Program-made: the position numbers and the translations under genes
Notes under the pieces: generated by a model
Databases searched by the model: none
Told to the model about the DNA's origin: nothing
What the model saw: the letters and a program-made list of their open reading frames with translations, nothing else
Source of the DNA: CAWKCE01 sp032127035
Lineage (GTDB): Bacteria; Actinomycetota; Actinomycetes; JAHEKZ01
Reading direction: 5' to 3'
DNA length: 64,000 bases
Assembly: GCA_963848085.1 (NCBI GenBank)
Contig: CAWKCE010000001.1
Location: 62,001-126,000 of the forward strand
In this document: positions 25,156 to 33,799 of the stretch, piece after piece
How positions within the stretch are numbered: position 1 is the stretch's first letter
Layout: every line of letters starts with the position of its first letter

Positions 25156-26309
25156 GGCGACACCACATCCAGCGCACTCGGCAGCACGATCGTGCGGTCT
25201 GCCTCGTAGTCGGCCAGGCGCACCGGGAGCCGCCGGGCCCCCCACGTCCCCGCTGGACCGTCGTATCGCCCAGCCAGGACCGTCCCGCAGCTGTGGCACT
25301 GCCCGTCGTCGGCCAACGCGTAGGCCCGGATCTGGTACCAGTCCCGCTCCACAACAGTGGTCCCGCAGGCGGGGCACCACGTGGTGTCGCCCGCCGGGTC
25401 GTGGATGTTGCCGGTGTACACGTGGTGCAGACCGTGGCCTCGAGCGATCTCGCGCGCCCGCCGCAGCGTCTCCGCCGGCGTGGGCGGAACGTCGAGCATC
25501 TTGTAGTCCGGGTGGAAGCGCGAGAAGTGGAGTGGAACGTCTGGCCCGAGCGCCCCGGCGACCCACTCGGCAAGGGCGTGCAGCTCGGCCTCGCCGTCGT
25601 TGTAGCCGGGGATGACCAAGGTGGTGAGCTCCACCCAGACGTCGGTCTCCTTCACCAGGTACTCGATGGTCTCGAGAACCGGCTTCAGCTCGGCCGCGCA
25701 GACTCGATGGTAGAAGTCCTCGGTGAAGGCCTTGAGATCGACGTTTGCCGCGTCCATGGCGGCGAAGAACTCCGTCCTCGGCTCGGGGCAGATGTAGCCG
25801 GCCGTCACCGCGACCGAGCGCACACCCACGTCGCGGCAGGCCCGCGCAACGTCCACCGCGTACTCGTGGAAGATCACCGGGTCGTTGTAGGTGAACGCAA
25901 CGCTTCGGCAGCCCAGCTCGACAGCAGCACGGGCGATGGTCTCCGGCGACGCCTCGTCGGCGAGGGTGTCGATCGCTCGGCTCTTGGAGATGTCCCAGTT
26001 CTGGCAGAACTTGCACGCCAGGTTGCAGCCGGCGGTGCCGAACGACAGCACCGCACTTCCCGGCAGGAAGTGGTTCAGCGGCTTCTTCTCGACGGGGTCG
26101 ACGCAGAAGCCGCTGCTGCGTCCGTAGCTGGTCAGCACAATCTGGTCGTTCTCCCGCGCGCGGATGAAGCACAGCCCGCGCTGGCCTTCGTGGAGCCGAC
26201 AGGCGCGAGGACACAGGTCGCACTGGACGCGTCCGTCCGGCAACGCGTGCCAGAAGCGGGTGGGATGCGTCACCACCGTGTCCACATCTCGTGGGTGATC
26301 GGCAGCCAT
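25152..26309 (-). CDS. AmmeMemoRadiSam system radical SAM enzyme
   Basis: A 385-residue radical SAM enzyme related to pyruvate-formate-lyase activases and the first gene of the three-gene operon. The [4Fe-4S] cluster motif CNLACKFC (Cys95, Cys99, Cys102) binds SAM. An additional N-terminal cysteine set (Cys30, Cys33, Cys37, Cys47) and a C-terminal zinc-ribbon-like pair (CPAC ... CHSC) are present. The ATG at 26309 is chosen over 26375 because the N-terminus MAADHPRDV precedes the conserved region. The reaction and substrate are unknown. It is divergent from the tag gene. Confidence 0.95.
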   Translation of the reverse strand: MAADHPRDVDTVVTHPTRFWHALPDGRVQCDLCPRACRLHEGQRGLCFIRARENDQIVLTSYGRSSGFCVDPVEKKPLNHFLPGSAVLSFGTAGCNLACKFCQNWDISKSRAIDTLADEASPETIARAAVELGCRSVAFTYNDPVIFHEYAVDVARACRDVGVRSVAVTAGYICPEPRTEFFAAMDAANVDLKAFTEDFYHRVCAAELKPVLETIEYLVKETDVWVELTTLVIPGYNDGEAELHALAEWVAGALGPDVPLHFSRFHPDYKMLDVPPTPAETLRRAREIARGHGLHHVYTGNIHDPAGDTTWCPACGTTVVERDWYQIRAYALADDGQCHSCGTVLAGRYDGPAGTWGARRLPVRLADYEADRTIVLPSALDVVSP

Positions 26310-26437
26310 GACCACCTCCGCGCCGATTGTCCGCTTCCAGTGGACCTCGTGGCTGGCCCGACCGCCAGGGACCATGGACCCGACGCCCAGGACACAATGG
26401 CCCGACCAGCCGGACGAGCGACCCGAGGAGTGCCGCT

Positions 26438-27082
26438 GTGGAGACGACGCACCGCGGCGACGTGCTGGATCGCGGTGACGACGGTGTGCTCCGGTGCTCG
26501 TGGGGAGCTGAACCTCCGGTGTACCGGGACTACCACGACCGGGAGTGGGGGCGCCCGGTCACCGACGACATCCGGCTGTTCGAGAAGATCAGCCTCGAGG
26601 GCTTCCAGTCGGGGCTGTCCTGGCTGACGATCCTGCGCAAGCGCGACAACTTCCGGTCGGCATTCGCTGGGTTCGACTTCGACACGGTCGCCCAGTTCGA
26701 CGAGGCCGACGTGACCCGTCTGCTCGGCGACGCCGGGATCGTGCGCCACCGGGGCAAGATTCAGTCGACGATCCACAACGCCAGGCAGGCACGCGAGCTC
26801 GCCGCTGAGATGGGCTCGCTGGCCGCCTACTTCTGGCAGTTCGAACCTCGCCCCTCCCAGCGGCCGCACACCGTGACCCGCGAGTGGCTGATGACCGTTC
26901 CGTCCACGCCTGAGTCGACGGCGTTGTCCCAGGACCTCAAACGACGCGGGTGGTCCTTCGTCGGCCCGACGACGTGCTATGCGTTCATGCAGGCGATGGG
27001 CTTGGTCAACGACCACCAGCGAGCCTGTGCCGTCCGAGCCGAGGTCAGCGCGCTGCGGTCCGGTCTCCACGTCCCGTCCTGA
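26438..27082 (+). CDS. tag: DNA-3-methyladenine glycosylase I
   Basis: A 214-residue TagA-family glycosylase that excises 3-methyladenine from alkylated DNA. Its zinc-binding residues are in RCSWGAEPPVYRDYHDREWG and, near the C-terminus, VGPTTCYAFMQAMGLVNDH, agreeing with the Cys-His-Cys-His arrangement of E. coli Tag. The GTG at 26438 is preceded by GAGGAG at 7 bases. The last 38 bp overlap the 3' end of the convergent acyltransferase gene. A DNA-repair role in the cytosol is well supported. Confidence 0.96.
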   Translation: METTHRGDVLDRGDDGVLRCSWGAEPPVYRDYHDREWGRPVTDDIRLFEKISLEGFQSGLSWLTILRKRDNFRSAFAGFDFDTVAQFDEADVTRLLGDAGIVRHRGKIQSTIHNARQARELAAEMGSLAAYFWQFEPRPSQRPHTVTREWLMTVPSTPESTALSQDLKRRGWSFVGPTTCYAFMQAMGLVNDHQRACAVRAEVSALRSGLHVPS

Positions 27083-28532
27083 GCTGGCTCCGAGCCGCCG
27101 ACAGGCCGACGGCCCCCGCGACGAGCAGCGTCGCCGCCGCCAGAGTGGCGAGCAGGGCCGCTGCCTCCTGCGACAGGGGCAACGGACCGACACCGCTCCG
27201 ATACCCGGCCGCCACGACTGCCAGGAGCGCGGCGGCGCCCACCAGGCCGAGCGCGGGCCGACCGAGCCGGTTGGACCGGGCCACCCAGGCCCCGGACGCC
27301 ACGGCGGTCACGCCGACGACCGGCCCCGCGACCAGCCCGCCCAAGACGTCGGTCACCACCCAGGGCTCGGTGACGCGCGTGCCGGCCAGCGCGAGCAGCC
27401 CGAGTGCGACGAGCCCCACCGAGCCGGAGGTCGTCAGAGCCGCCGGCCAGCCTCCCGCGGTCGGCGGCGGCGGGGTGACCCGCTCGAAGCGGCCGACCGC
27501 GAGAACCACCAGTGCCAGGACCCCCGCCGCGCAGGCCACCAGTCCCAGGCGGGCCGCCCACCACGGACCGCTCCCCACCAGCGGATGTGGCCAACCGGCG
27601 GCCAGCACCACCCGCGCCGTGCCCACCAGCGCCACCTGGTGCCACAGGTACAACGTCATGATCGACAGATTGACCCAGATCACCGCATGCCACACACGCT
27701 CCCGCTGCAGAACGGGTTCGACCCACCGCCGGGCCCACACCATGGCGCCGACCTCCGCGAGCGCCAACGCGGTGAGCGCCAGGGTCGGCGGGTGCATGTT
27801 GGCGATCCGGTCGCCGGCGACGCCCACCATCCGGGCCGGGTAGGGGCCGAGCCCGACCAACAGGCTGGTCGCGGCCAGACCGCCGACGCACAGCACCGCT
27901 CCCCCACGGCGCGAGATTCGGCCGTCAGCCTCCAGGAACCCCAGCTGGTAGACCAGGACCCACACCGTCAGGACGTTGAGGTAGCCCGCCCACTCCCAGC
28001 CGAAGGCGATCCGCGCCACATCTGCCGCGAGCGCGGTCACAACCAGCAGCGCCGGCGCCACCCACCCGGAGCGCTCGTGCCAAGCCAACGTCACTGGGGT
28101 CAGCGACACCACGACGAGGTACACCGCCAGGAACCACAGTGGCTGCAGCAGCATGGCGCCGCCGGCCCGCAGCCCCCAGCCCCCACCGGCGTCGGAAAGG
28201 ACCGCGAGCGGTACGACGACGGCGAGATAGACACCGGTCGGGACCAGCACTCGGTGGAGCCGACGGTCGACGAAAGACGAGTAGCTGTCACCGCGTTGCC
28301 GGCTGGCCCGCCACGACCGCGCATTGGCCGAGCCGGCGACTAGGAAGAACAGCGGAATGACCTGGAACAGCCAGGTGAGCGGCCACATCTGGGGTACGAG
28401 CCCGAGGGCGCTGGTCTCCCGGAGCTGGGTGCCGTCCCAACCGACGTCGACGACGAGCCAGTGACCCAGGATCACCGCAAGGATGCTCGCGCCCCGGATG
28501 AGGTCGAGGTATCGGTCTCGAGGACCGGCCAC
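27045..28532 (-). CDS. Acyltransferase-3 family membrane protein
   Basis: A 495-residue polytopic protein with about 12 membrane helices of the acyltransferase 3 family (OafA/NodX type) that transfers acetyl or other acyl groups to cell-surface sugars or lipids. The N-terminus PRDRYLDLIRGASILAVILG with HW following carries the conserved Arg and catalytic His. GTG at 28532 lacks a ribosome binding site but follows TACCGT by 6 bases (leaderless). The 3' end overlaps tag by 38 bp tail-to-tail. Acceptor substrate unknown. Confidence 0.9.
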   Translation of the reverse strand: MAGPRDRYLDLIRGASILAVILGHWLVVDVGWDGTQLRETSALGLVPQMWPLTWLFQVIPLFFLVAGSANARSWRASRQRGDSYSSFVDRRLHRVLVPTGVYLAVVVPLAVLSDAGGGWGLRAGGAMLLQPLWFLAVYLVVVSLTPVTLAWHERSGWVAPALLVVTALAADVARIAFGWEWAGYLNVLTVWVLVYQLGFLEADGRISRRGGAVLCVGGLAATSLLVGLGPYPARMVGVAGDRIANMHPPTLALTALALAEVGAMVWARRWVEPVLQRERVWHAVIWVNLSIMTLYLWHQVALVGTARVVLAAGWPHPLVGSGPWWAARLGLVACAAGVLALVVLAVGRFERVTPPPPTAGGWPAALTTSGSVGLVALGLLALAGTRVTEPWVVTDVLGGLVAGPVVGVTAVASGAWVARSNRLGRPALGLVGAAALLAVVAAGYRSGVGPLPLSQEAAALLATLAAATLLVAGAVGLSAARSQLRTGRGDRTAAR

Positions 28533-28538
28533 GTCCTC

Positions 28539-28544
28539 ACGGTA
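28539..28544 (-). promoter_or_regulatory. Predicted -10 box of the acyltransferase gene
   Basis: TACCGT on the minus strand is followed by 6 bases and the GTG at 28532. It faces the TACCGT box of the divergent DUF2505 gene 46 bp away, giving back-to-back promoters. Confidence 0.5.
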
Positions 28545-28590
28545 GTGACGCTCTCGTCGCGGGGTCAGGACCAGACGTCCCGCGGACCGC

Positions 28591-28596
28591 TACCGT
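28591..28596 (+). promoter_or_regulatory. Predicted -10 box of the DUF2505 gene
   Basis: TACCGT lies 6 bases before the ATG at 28603, with no ribosome binding site, as expected of a leaderless transcript. Confidence 0.55.
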
Positions 28597-28602
28597 CTGC
28601 GC

Positions 28603-29091
28603 ATGGCCTTGGAGCATGAGTACCCGCTGTCGCCGTTGGAGCTGTTCGCCACGGTGACTGACCTCGACTACCTGGTCGCGCGGCACGCTCGCTTCGGCGG
28701 CGTGGGCGATCCTGAGGTGACGACACAGGACGGACAGGTCGTTGTGAGCATCACCCGCCAGCTCCCGACGGACAAGATCCCGGGTCCGGTCCGGTCGATG
28801 GTCGGCGACGGGATCATCGTGCAGATCGACACCTGGAACCAGCCGGGGGAGACCGCAGACCTGGTCACCGCAACCTGGCGCGCCGACGTGGGCAACGCGC
28901 CCGCCCAGCTGGGCGGGGCGCACACGATCGAGGCGGTGGCGGCCGGGGCGAAGTACCTGATCAGCGTCGACGTCACGATCAGGGTGCCTCTGGTCGGACG
29001 ACAGCTGGCGTCGCAGGTCGCTGGGTACCTGAACCAGCTGATCGCCAAGGAGCAGGAGTACCTGGCCGAGTGGATCGCCGAGAACCGGTGA
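28603..29091 (+). CDS. DUF2505 domain protein
   Basis: A 162-residue protein of the actinobacterial DUF2505 family, with an SRPBCC-like predicted fold. Matches include the N-terminal EHEYPLSPLELFATVTD, QLPTDKIPGPVRSMVGDG and C-terminal GYLNQLIAKEQEYLAEWI. Function unknown; the family is common beside core metabolic genes in actinobacteria. Its last codons overlap the start of the homoserine dehydrogenase gene by GTGA, so the two are translationally coupled. It is transcribed divergently from the acyltransferase gene from a leaderless-type promoter. Confidence 0.9.
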   Translation: MALEHEYPLSPLELFATVTDLDYLVARHARFGGVGDPEVTTQDGQVVVSITRQLPTDKIPGPVRSMVGDGIIVQIDTWNQPGETADLVTATWRADVGNAPAQLGGAHTIEAVAAGAKYLISVDVTIRVPLVGRQLASQVAGYLNQLIAKEQEYLAEWIAENR

Positions 29092-30131
29092 CCCCGTCGT
29101 CCCCGGGGGCGCCGCGCCTGGTCTCGGTCTGCCTCCTGGGGTTCGGCAACGCGGCTCGACGGTGGTGCGAGATCACCGACGAACGAGCGCAGGAGCTCGC
29201 CCAGCGTCATGGCGTCGAGTTCCGGGTCACGGCGGTCGGGACGGCACGTCACGGCAGCCTGCTGCGTCCGGCGGGGCTGTCGCCCGGCCAGGTGCTGTCG
29301 TTGGTGCGCGACGGTGACGGGTCGTTCCCGGAGCCGGTTCGACCTGGCGTCGAGCTGGTCAGCAGGAGCGGCGCGGACGTGCTGGTCGAGGCCACGGTGC
29401 TCGAACCGGGCGGCCACGCGGCAATCGCCCACCTGGAGGCCGCCTTCGCGAACGGGATGGACGCCGTCACCGTCAACAAGGGGCCGATCGCGTGGGCATA
29501 CCGACGGGTGCGAGGCGCCGCGGACCGGGCCGGACGGCGACTGCGCTTCGAGGGCGTCACCATGGACGGCTGCCCGGTGTACAACCTGGTGGAGCTCTGC
29601 CTGCCGGGATCGACAGTTCTGGGGTTCCACGGCGTCCTCAACTCGACCACGAACTTCGTGCTCGATGCCATGGTGGGCGGGTCAGACCTCGAGTCGGCGG
29701 TTCGCACCGCGCAGCGGGCAGGCTTCGCGGAGGCAGATCCCAGCGACGACATCGACGGGCGGGATGCCGCGGCCAAAGTGGCCGCACTCGCCAACGTGCT
29801 GATGGACGCCGACATCACTCCGGATGACGTCCCCCACGAGAGCATCCGGGGAGTGACCCCCGAGCAGACGGCCGCGGTGACGTCGACAGGAGCGCGGCTG
29901 CGCGTCCGGTGCTCCGCCGAGCGGGGCCCTGACGGGGCGGTCACCGCCGGCGTGGCGCTGGTCGAGGTCGGCCCGGACCATCCCTACTACGACGTGACTG
30001 GGTCGTCCTCGCTGCTGGTCCTGGAGACGGACCTGATGGGCGACGTGGAGATCGTCGAGCGTGACGGGCAGATCACCCAGACCGCGTACGCCATCTACGC
30101 AGATCTACTGACCCTGTACGCCAGGCGCTAG
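29088..30131 (+). CDS. Homoserine dehydrogenase, short form
   Basis: A 347-residue NAD(P)-dependent homoserine dehydrogenase that would reduce aspartate semialdehyde to homoserine. The Rossmann loop is LLGFGNAARR, NKGPIAWAYR the second conserved block, VLNSTTNFVLDAM the substrate region and DIDGRDAAAKVAALANVLM the catalytic Asp/Lys stretch. It lacks the C-terminal ACT domain of many bacterial enzymes, so threonine feedback is not expected. The start is the GTG overlapping the DUF2505 stop; an upstream GTG at 29070 is possible. Because thrB and thrC are absent here it may be a second, specialised copy. Confidence 0.85.
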   Translation: MTPSSPGAPRLVSVCLLGFGNAARRWCEITDERAQELAQRHGVEFRVTAVGTARHGSLLRPAGLSPGQVLSLVRDGDGSFPEPVRPGVELVSRSGADVLVEATVLEPGGHAAIAHLEAAFANGMDAVTVNKGPIAWAYRRVRGAADRAGRRLRFEGVTMDGCPVYNLVELCLPGSTVLGFHGVLNSTTNFVLDAMVGGSDLESAVRTAQRAGFAEADPSDDIDGRDAAAKVAALANVLMDADITPDDVPHESIRGVTPEQTAAVTSTGARLRVRCSAERGPDGAVTAGVALVEVGPDHPYYDVTGSSSLLVLETDLMGDVEIVERDGQITQTAYAIYADLLTLYARR

Positions 30132-31048
30132 CGGATTCGGTCGGCCTCCCAGCGCCTCGGCCACGCGTTGGGCTCACAGCCGTGCAGCCCCATGGACTGC
30201 TGCATCATGACCGGCGCGGCGGCGCCTTCCGCCGGGCAGCTGGCGTGGCCCAACCCGAACCAATGGCCGGTCTCATGGTTGGTCACCATGGCCCGGTACT
30301 CCCCCATCGTGCCGCCGTGGCGGCGGAAGAGGGGGGTGCCGAACCGCCACCTGTTCTCGTTGATGACGGCGTAGCGGCCGGCACGGCAGCTCCAGTACGT
30401 GTCACAGATCGGGCCGAACGTCGGCATGACCTCGCTGGCAGCGAGCACGATCGAGAACGCGCCCCCGCTGCGGACCCGGACCAGGCGGATGAAGGCCCGC
30501 GACCAGCCCCGCGGGTCGGCGTAGATCTCCGCCACCCGGTCGCGGAAGACCCGGCGATCGACGACGAGGTCGCCCCGCGTCTCGAGGCGGTAGGGAATCC
30601 GACGCTGCACCGCCAGACTCACCGAGCGCGAGACGATGCCCGGGCGCCCTGCCGTAGGGAGGAGGCGGATTCGGTAGCGGTATCGACGGTTGTCTGGCCA
30701 CCCGGAGCGGGTGAACACCGACCGGCCGGTCCCGTCGACGCGGCTGTCCCCGGCATCGGCCCAACGGCCGTCCCGACGCTGCTGAAGCTGGACCGGCCGG
30801 CCGGCAAAGGCTGGGTCCAGACGACCGACGATCCGGACCCGACCGGACAGGAGGACCTCGCTGCGGGACAGCCGGACGGTCAGCTGGGTCTGCTCCTGGC
30901 TCGCGCGGACGACGTCCCCGGCAGGCACCGACGGCTCCACTCCGGCGGCGGGCGCACCGGCCACGACCCCCAGCAGCGTGGTCAGCGCGCAGAGGGCGGC
31001 TAGGGTCGCGCCACGCGACCGCCGCGGTCGGGTCCAGAACCGAGGCAG
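30128..31048 (-). CDS. DUF3152 secreted protein with HExxH-like motif
   Basis: About 306 residues. After a signal-like N-terminus (RSRGATLAALCALTTLLGVV) comes an Ig-like beta module, then the DUF3152 domain with NHETGHWFGLGH, a zinc-metallopeptidase-like motif, and a C-terminal MMQQSMGLHG, resembling a Met-turn. Probably an exported peptidase, though DUF3152 has no proven activity. No ATG, GTG or TTG is in frame between the signal region and position 31207, inside the divergent ligase gene. The start is therefore unresolved; CTG at 31048 is the most compatible codon. It shares its stop with the homoserine dehydrogenase end (CTAG). Confidence 0.75.
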   Translation of the reverse strand: MPRFWTRPRRSRGATLAALCALTTLLGVVAGAPAAGVEPSVPAGDVVRASQEQTQLTVRLSRSEVLLSGRVRIVGRLDPAFAGRPVQLQQRRDGRWADAGDSRVDGTGRSVFTRSGWPDNRRYRYRIRLLPTAGRPGIVSRSVSLAVQRRIPYRLETRGDLVVDRRVFRDRVAEIYADPRGWSRAFIRLVRVRSGGAFSIVLAASEVMPTFGPICDTYWSCRAGRYAVINENRWRFGTPLFRRHGGTMGEYRAMVTNHETGHWFGLGHASCPAEGAAAPVMMQQSMGLHGCEPNAWPRRWEADRIR

Positions 31049-31057
31049 GGAGATGTG

Positions 31058-33119
31058 GTGGGCACTTCCGGGACGCCGAGTGCACTGCTCCGCGACGTCC
31101 GGGGCACCGTCGAGCCGAGGTCGATCGCGATCGTCGGTGCCTCCACTCGCTTCGACACCCAGACCGCCGAGGTGGTGCGGGCTGACGTTCCGGTCTGGCT
31201 CCTTCACCCCACACGCACCGAGGCGTTCGGGCAGCCGGTGTTCCGCACGCTCGCCTCTCTGCCCGAGGTCCCCGACCTGGTCGAGCTCAAGGTCGGCCAC
31301 CGCACCGTGCTCGACGTCGTGGCCGAGGCGCTCGACCTGGGTGTCCGCTCCTTCGTGATCACTGGCCTCGGCGCCGAGGCCGGACCCGAAGGTCCTCCGG
31401 TCGTGGCCCAGCTCGCCCAGCTGGTGAATGCCCACGACGCCGCCGTCGTGGGGCCCAACTGCATGGGTGTGGCCCGCCCCGGGGGCGGGTCGACGTGGAA
31501 CGGCACCGTGCCCGACGCCTTCCGACCTGGTCACGTCTCGGTCATCGGCCAGTCAGGGTCGGTTGCTGAAGGGTTCATGAACGGTGGACCTCGGGTCGGG
31601 TACCGCTGCATCGTGTCCACCGGGAGCGAGGTCGTCCGCGACGCCGCTGACTTCCTGGCTCATTTCGCCGACGACGAGGACACCCGGGTGGTCGCCGTCT
31701 TCCTCGAGACGGTGCGGCGGCCGGAGGCGTTCGCGGCAGCACTCCGCCGCTGCGCGGCGGCGGGCAAGCCGGTGGTGGTCACCAAGGTCGGGCGCTCCGC
31801 ACTCGCGGCACGGGCCGCTCTGGCCCACACCGGTGCGATGGTCGGGTCGGCCCGCTCGTTCTCCGCCTTCCTGCGGCATCACGGGGCCATCGAGGTGCCG
31901 GACTTCACGACCATGATCGAGGCCCTGGAGATCCTCGGCCGCAAGCGCTGGCCGGGCGGTCGCCGGCTGGCCGCGGTGTCGGAGTCCGGGGGCGAGTGCG
32001 CCATGCTGGCCGACGCTGCCGACGAGGCGGGGCTGGCCTTCCCGCCGCTGCCGACCGATGTGCGTGACCAGCTCCTGGCGGAGTTCGCCAACTTCTCCGA
32101 CCCGTCGAACCCGTTGGATGCCTGGCAGGTCGCCGACTCGGAGGTGGTGTTCTCCCGCTCGGTCGAGCTCCTGGCGGGGTGCGGCGAGTTCGACGTCCTG
32201 CTCGGGCAGGTGGACCTGTCCCGCTACCGCGGCGCCGAGGAGGAGGAGCTGTGCACCCAGGTGGCCCGCGCCCTGGTCGAGCACACGCGCGACAACGACG
32301 TCTTCCCCGCGGTCACGTCCATCCTCGCGGAGTCCCCGTCGGAGTCGATCACGCGGTTCGCCCACGACCATGACCTCGCTCTGCTGCGCGGAACCGCCAC
32401 CGCCATGAGGGCACTGTCCGCCGTCGCCGGGTGGCAGCCGCGGGTGGCGCCCGAGCCGACTCCCCGGCCGCTCCCCCTGCCGGTCGCCCTCACGCCTGGT
32501 GCCATGCCGGAGCACGACTCCGCCTCGGTCCTGGAGGCGTATGGGGTGCGGTTCGCCGAACGACGCCGAGCGGCCACACCGGACGAGGCGGTCGCGGCTG
32601 CCGAGGACGTCGGCTACCCGGTCGTGGTCAAGGTCGACGGTCCGGCGCACAAGGGGTTGGTCGACGGAGTTGCGCTCGACCTGCGGGCAGGTCCCGAGGT
32701 CGCCGCCGCAGCAGCGCGCATGGGTGGCGGCGTTCTGGTTGCCCGTCAGCTCTCGCGGGGCGTCGAGGTGCTGTGCGGGATGACCCGCGACGTCCAGTAC
32801 GGGCCGGTGGTGGTCGTCGGTCTGGGGGGCCGGGCGGCCGAGGCGTTGTCCCTGGCCGCGGTCGCCCTGGCGCCGCTGGAAGCCTCCGAGGCCGTCGCCT
32901 TGGTGGCCCGGGCTCCGGGCCTGGCAGCGGTGGCGACCGAGGCCGCGTTGGCCGAGCTGGCCACCGTGGCCTCGGCGCTGGCCAGACTCGCCGTCGACCA
33001 GCCCTCGATCGAGGAGATCGACGTCAACCCGCTCATCCTCACCGAGCGACGGCGCCGTCGCCGTCGACGCTCTGCTCGTGGTGGCCTCAGCCGCTCCGAC
33101 GGACGCCGGGGAAGGCTGA
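31058..33119 (+). pseudogene. Acetate-CoA ligase (ADP-forming)-like protein with C-terminal frameshift
   Basis: An acyl-CoA synthetase of the ADP-forming, two-domain fused type. The N-terminal CoA-binding domain contains SIAIVGAS, the middle the ligase-CoA domain with IGQSGSVAEGF and VSESGGECAML, and the C-terminus the ATP-grasp domain (GYPVVVKVDG, EEIDVNPLILT). After codon 33041 the frame runs into an arginine-rich sequence. Shifting by one base at about 33044 restores SDGAVAVDALLVVASAAPT with a TGA at 33117-33119. So the sequence has a one-base insertion or two-base loss, either real or a sequencing error. GTG at 31058 follows GGAG. The protein would be about 686 residues. Confidence 0.75.
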
Positions 33120-33718
33120 CCGGGGCAGGCCCAGCTCCATCGCGGCGGCCTGCCGGGCGTGTTCCACCATGCGCGTCCGGCTCATGCCGGTGCGCCCCAG
33201 GGTCACCCGCAGACCCAGGCCGTCGAGCAGGCTCGCCAACCGCAGCGCCGACGCCGCAGGGTCGGCACAGGTGAACTCGCCGGCCCGCGCGCCGTCGGCC
33301 AGCACCGCCTCGAGAACAGCGGCCCAGACGCCGTCCAGCTCCTCGGAGATGGCCCGCAGCGACGCATCACGTAGTCCGGCGCCCCAGGCGTCGATCCACA
33401 GCAGCCAGCTCTGGTCACCTTCTGCCGCAGGGACGTACTCCCGCATGACGCGGTCCAGACGCTCCACCGCGGACCCTCGGCCGGCCGCGATCTCGTGGAG
33501 CCGCTCGATGTCCTGCGCGGCGGCGCTTCGCATCATCTCGGTGAGAAGGGCGTCCTTGGTGGCGAAGTGGTAGTGCACCAGGCCGCCGGAGACGTTCACC
33601 GCCTGCGCGACGTCGGCGATGCGGAGTTCGCCAGCCCGCGGTCGAGCACGACGTGGTAGGCCGCATCCAGCAGCTCGGCGCGACGACGGGCCACCTGGTC
33701 GGTCCGGGAGCGGCTCAC
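33087..33718 (-). pseudogene. TetR-family regulator with a frameshift in its DNA-binding domain
   Basis: From GTG at 33718 the frame begins with the expected TetR helix (RTDQVARRRAELLDAAYHVV) and stops at 33596. The rest of the protein continues in another frame as NVSGGLVHYHFATKDALL, the recognition helix and start of the ligand domain, to 33087. A single missing base near 33629-33635 (GGGCTGGCGAAC) explains it: restoring it gives ELRIADVAQAVNVSGG, a textbook TetR HTH. So the gene is broken in this sequence or misread. A TACCCT -10 and an operator-like motif lie upstream. It probably once controlled the neighbouring amine module. Confidence 0.8.
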
Positions 33719-33724
33719 CAGCCC

Positions 33725-33730
33725 AGGGTA
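33725..33730 (-). promoter_or_regulatory. Predicted -10 box of the TetR gene
   Basis: TACCCT on the minus strand lies 6 bases before the GTG at 33718, with no ribosome binding site. The motif at 33737-33759 would cover the -35 region, which fits autorepression. Confidence 0.5.
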
Positions 33731-33736
33731 GCGAGG

Positions 33737-33759
33737 GACTTGCTGAGTATTCAGTCAGT
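33737..33759. promoter_or_regulatory. TetR-operator-like motif, copy A
   Basis: GACTTGCT (33737-33744) is followed 6 bases later by TCAGTCAGT (33751-33759); inside it CTGA-GTAT-TCAG is an inverted repeat. Copy B at 38329-38360 has the same two blocks, GACTTGCT and TCAGTTAGT. It lies between the TetR gene and the divergent ATPase gene. Confidence 0.6.
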
Positions 33760-33786
33760 GGGCCACACCAACGCCATACCGCCCTC

Positions 33787-33792
33787 TAGACT
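33787..33792 (+). promoter_or_regulatory. Predicted -10 box of the ABC ATPase gene
   Basis: TAGACT lies 7 bases before the ATG at 33800, which lacks a ribosome binding site; a leaderless transcript is likely. Confidence 0.55.
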
Positions 33793-33799
33793 CGCGGGC

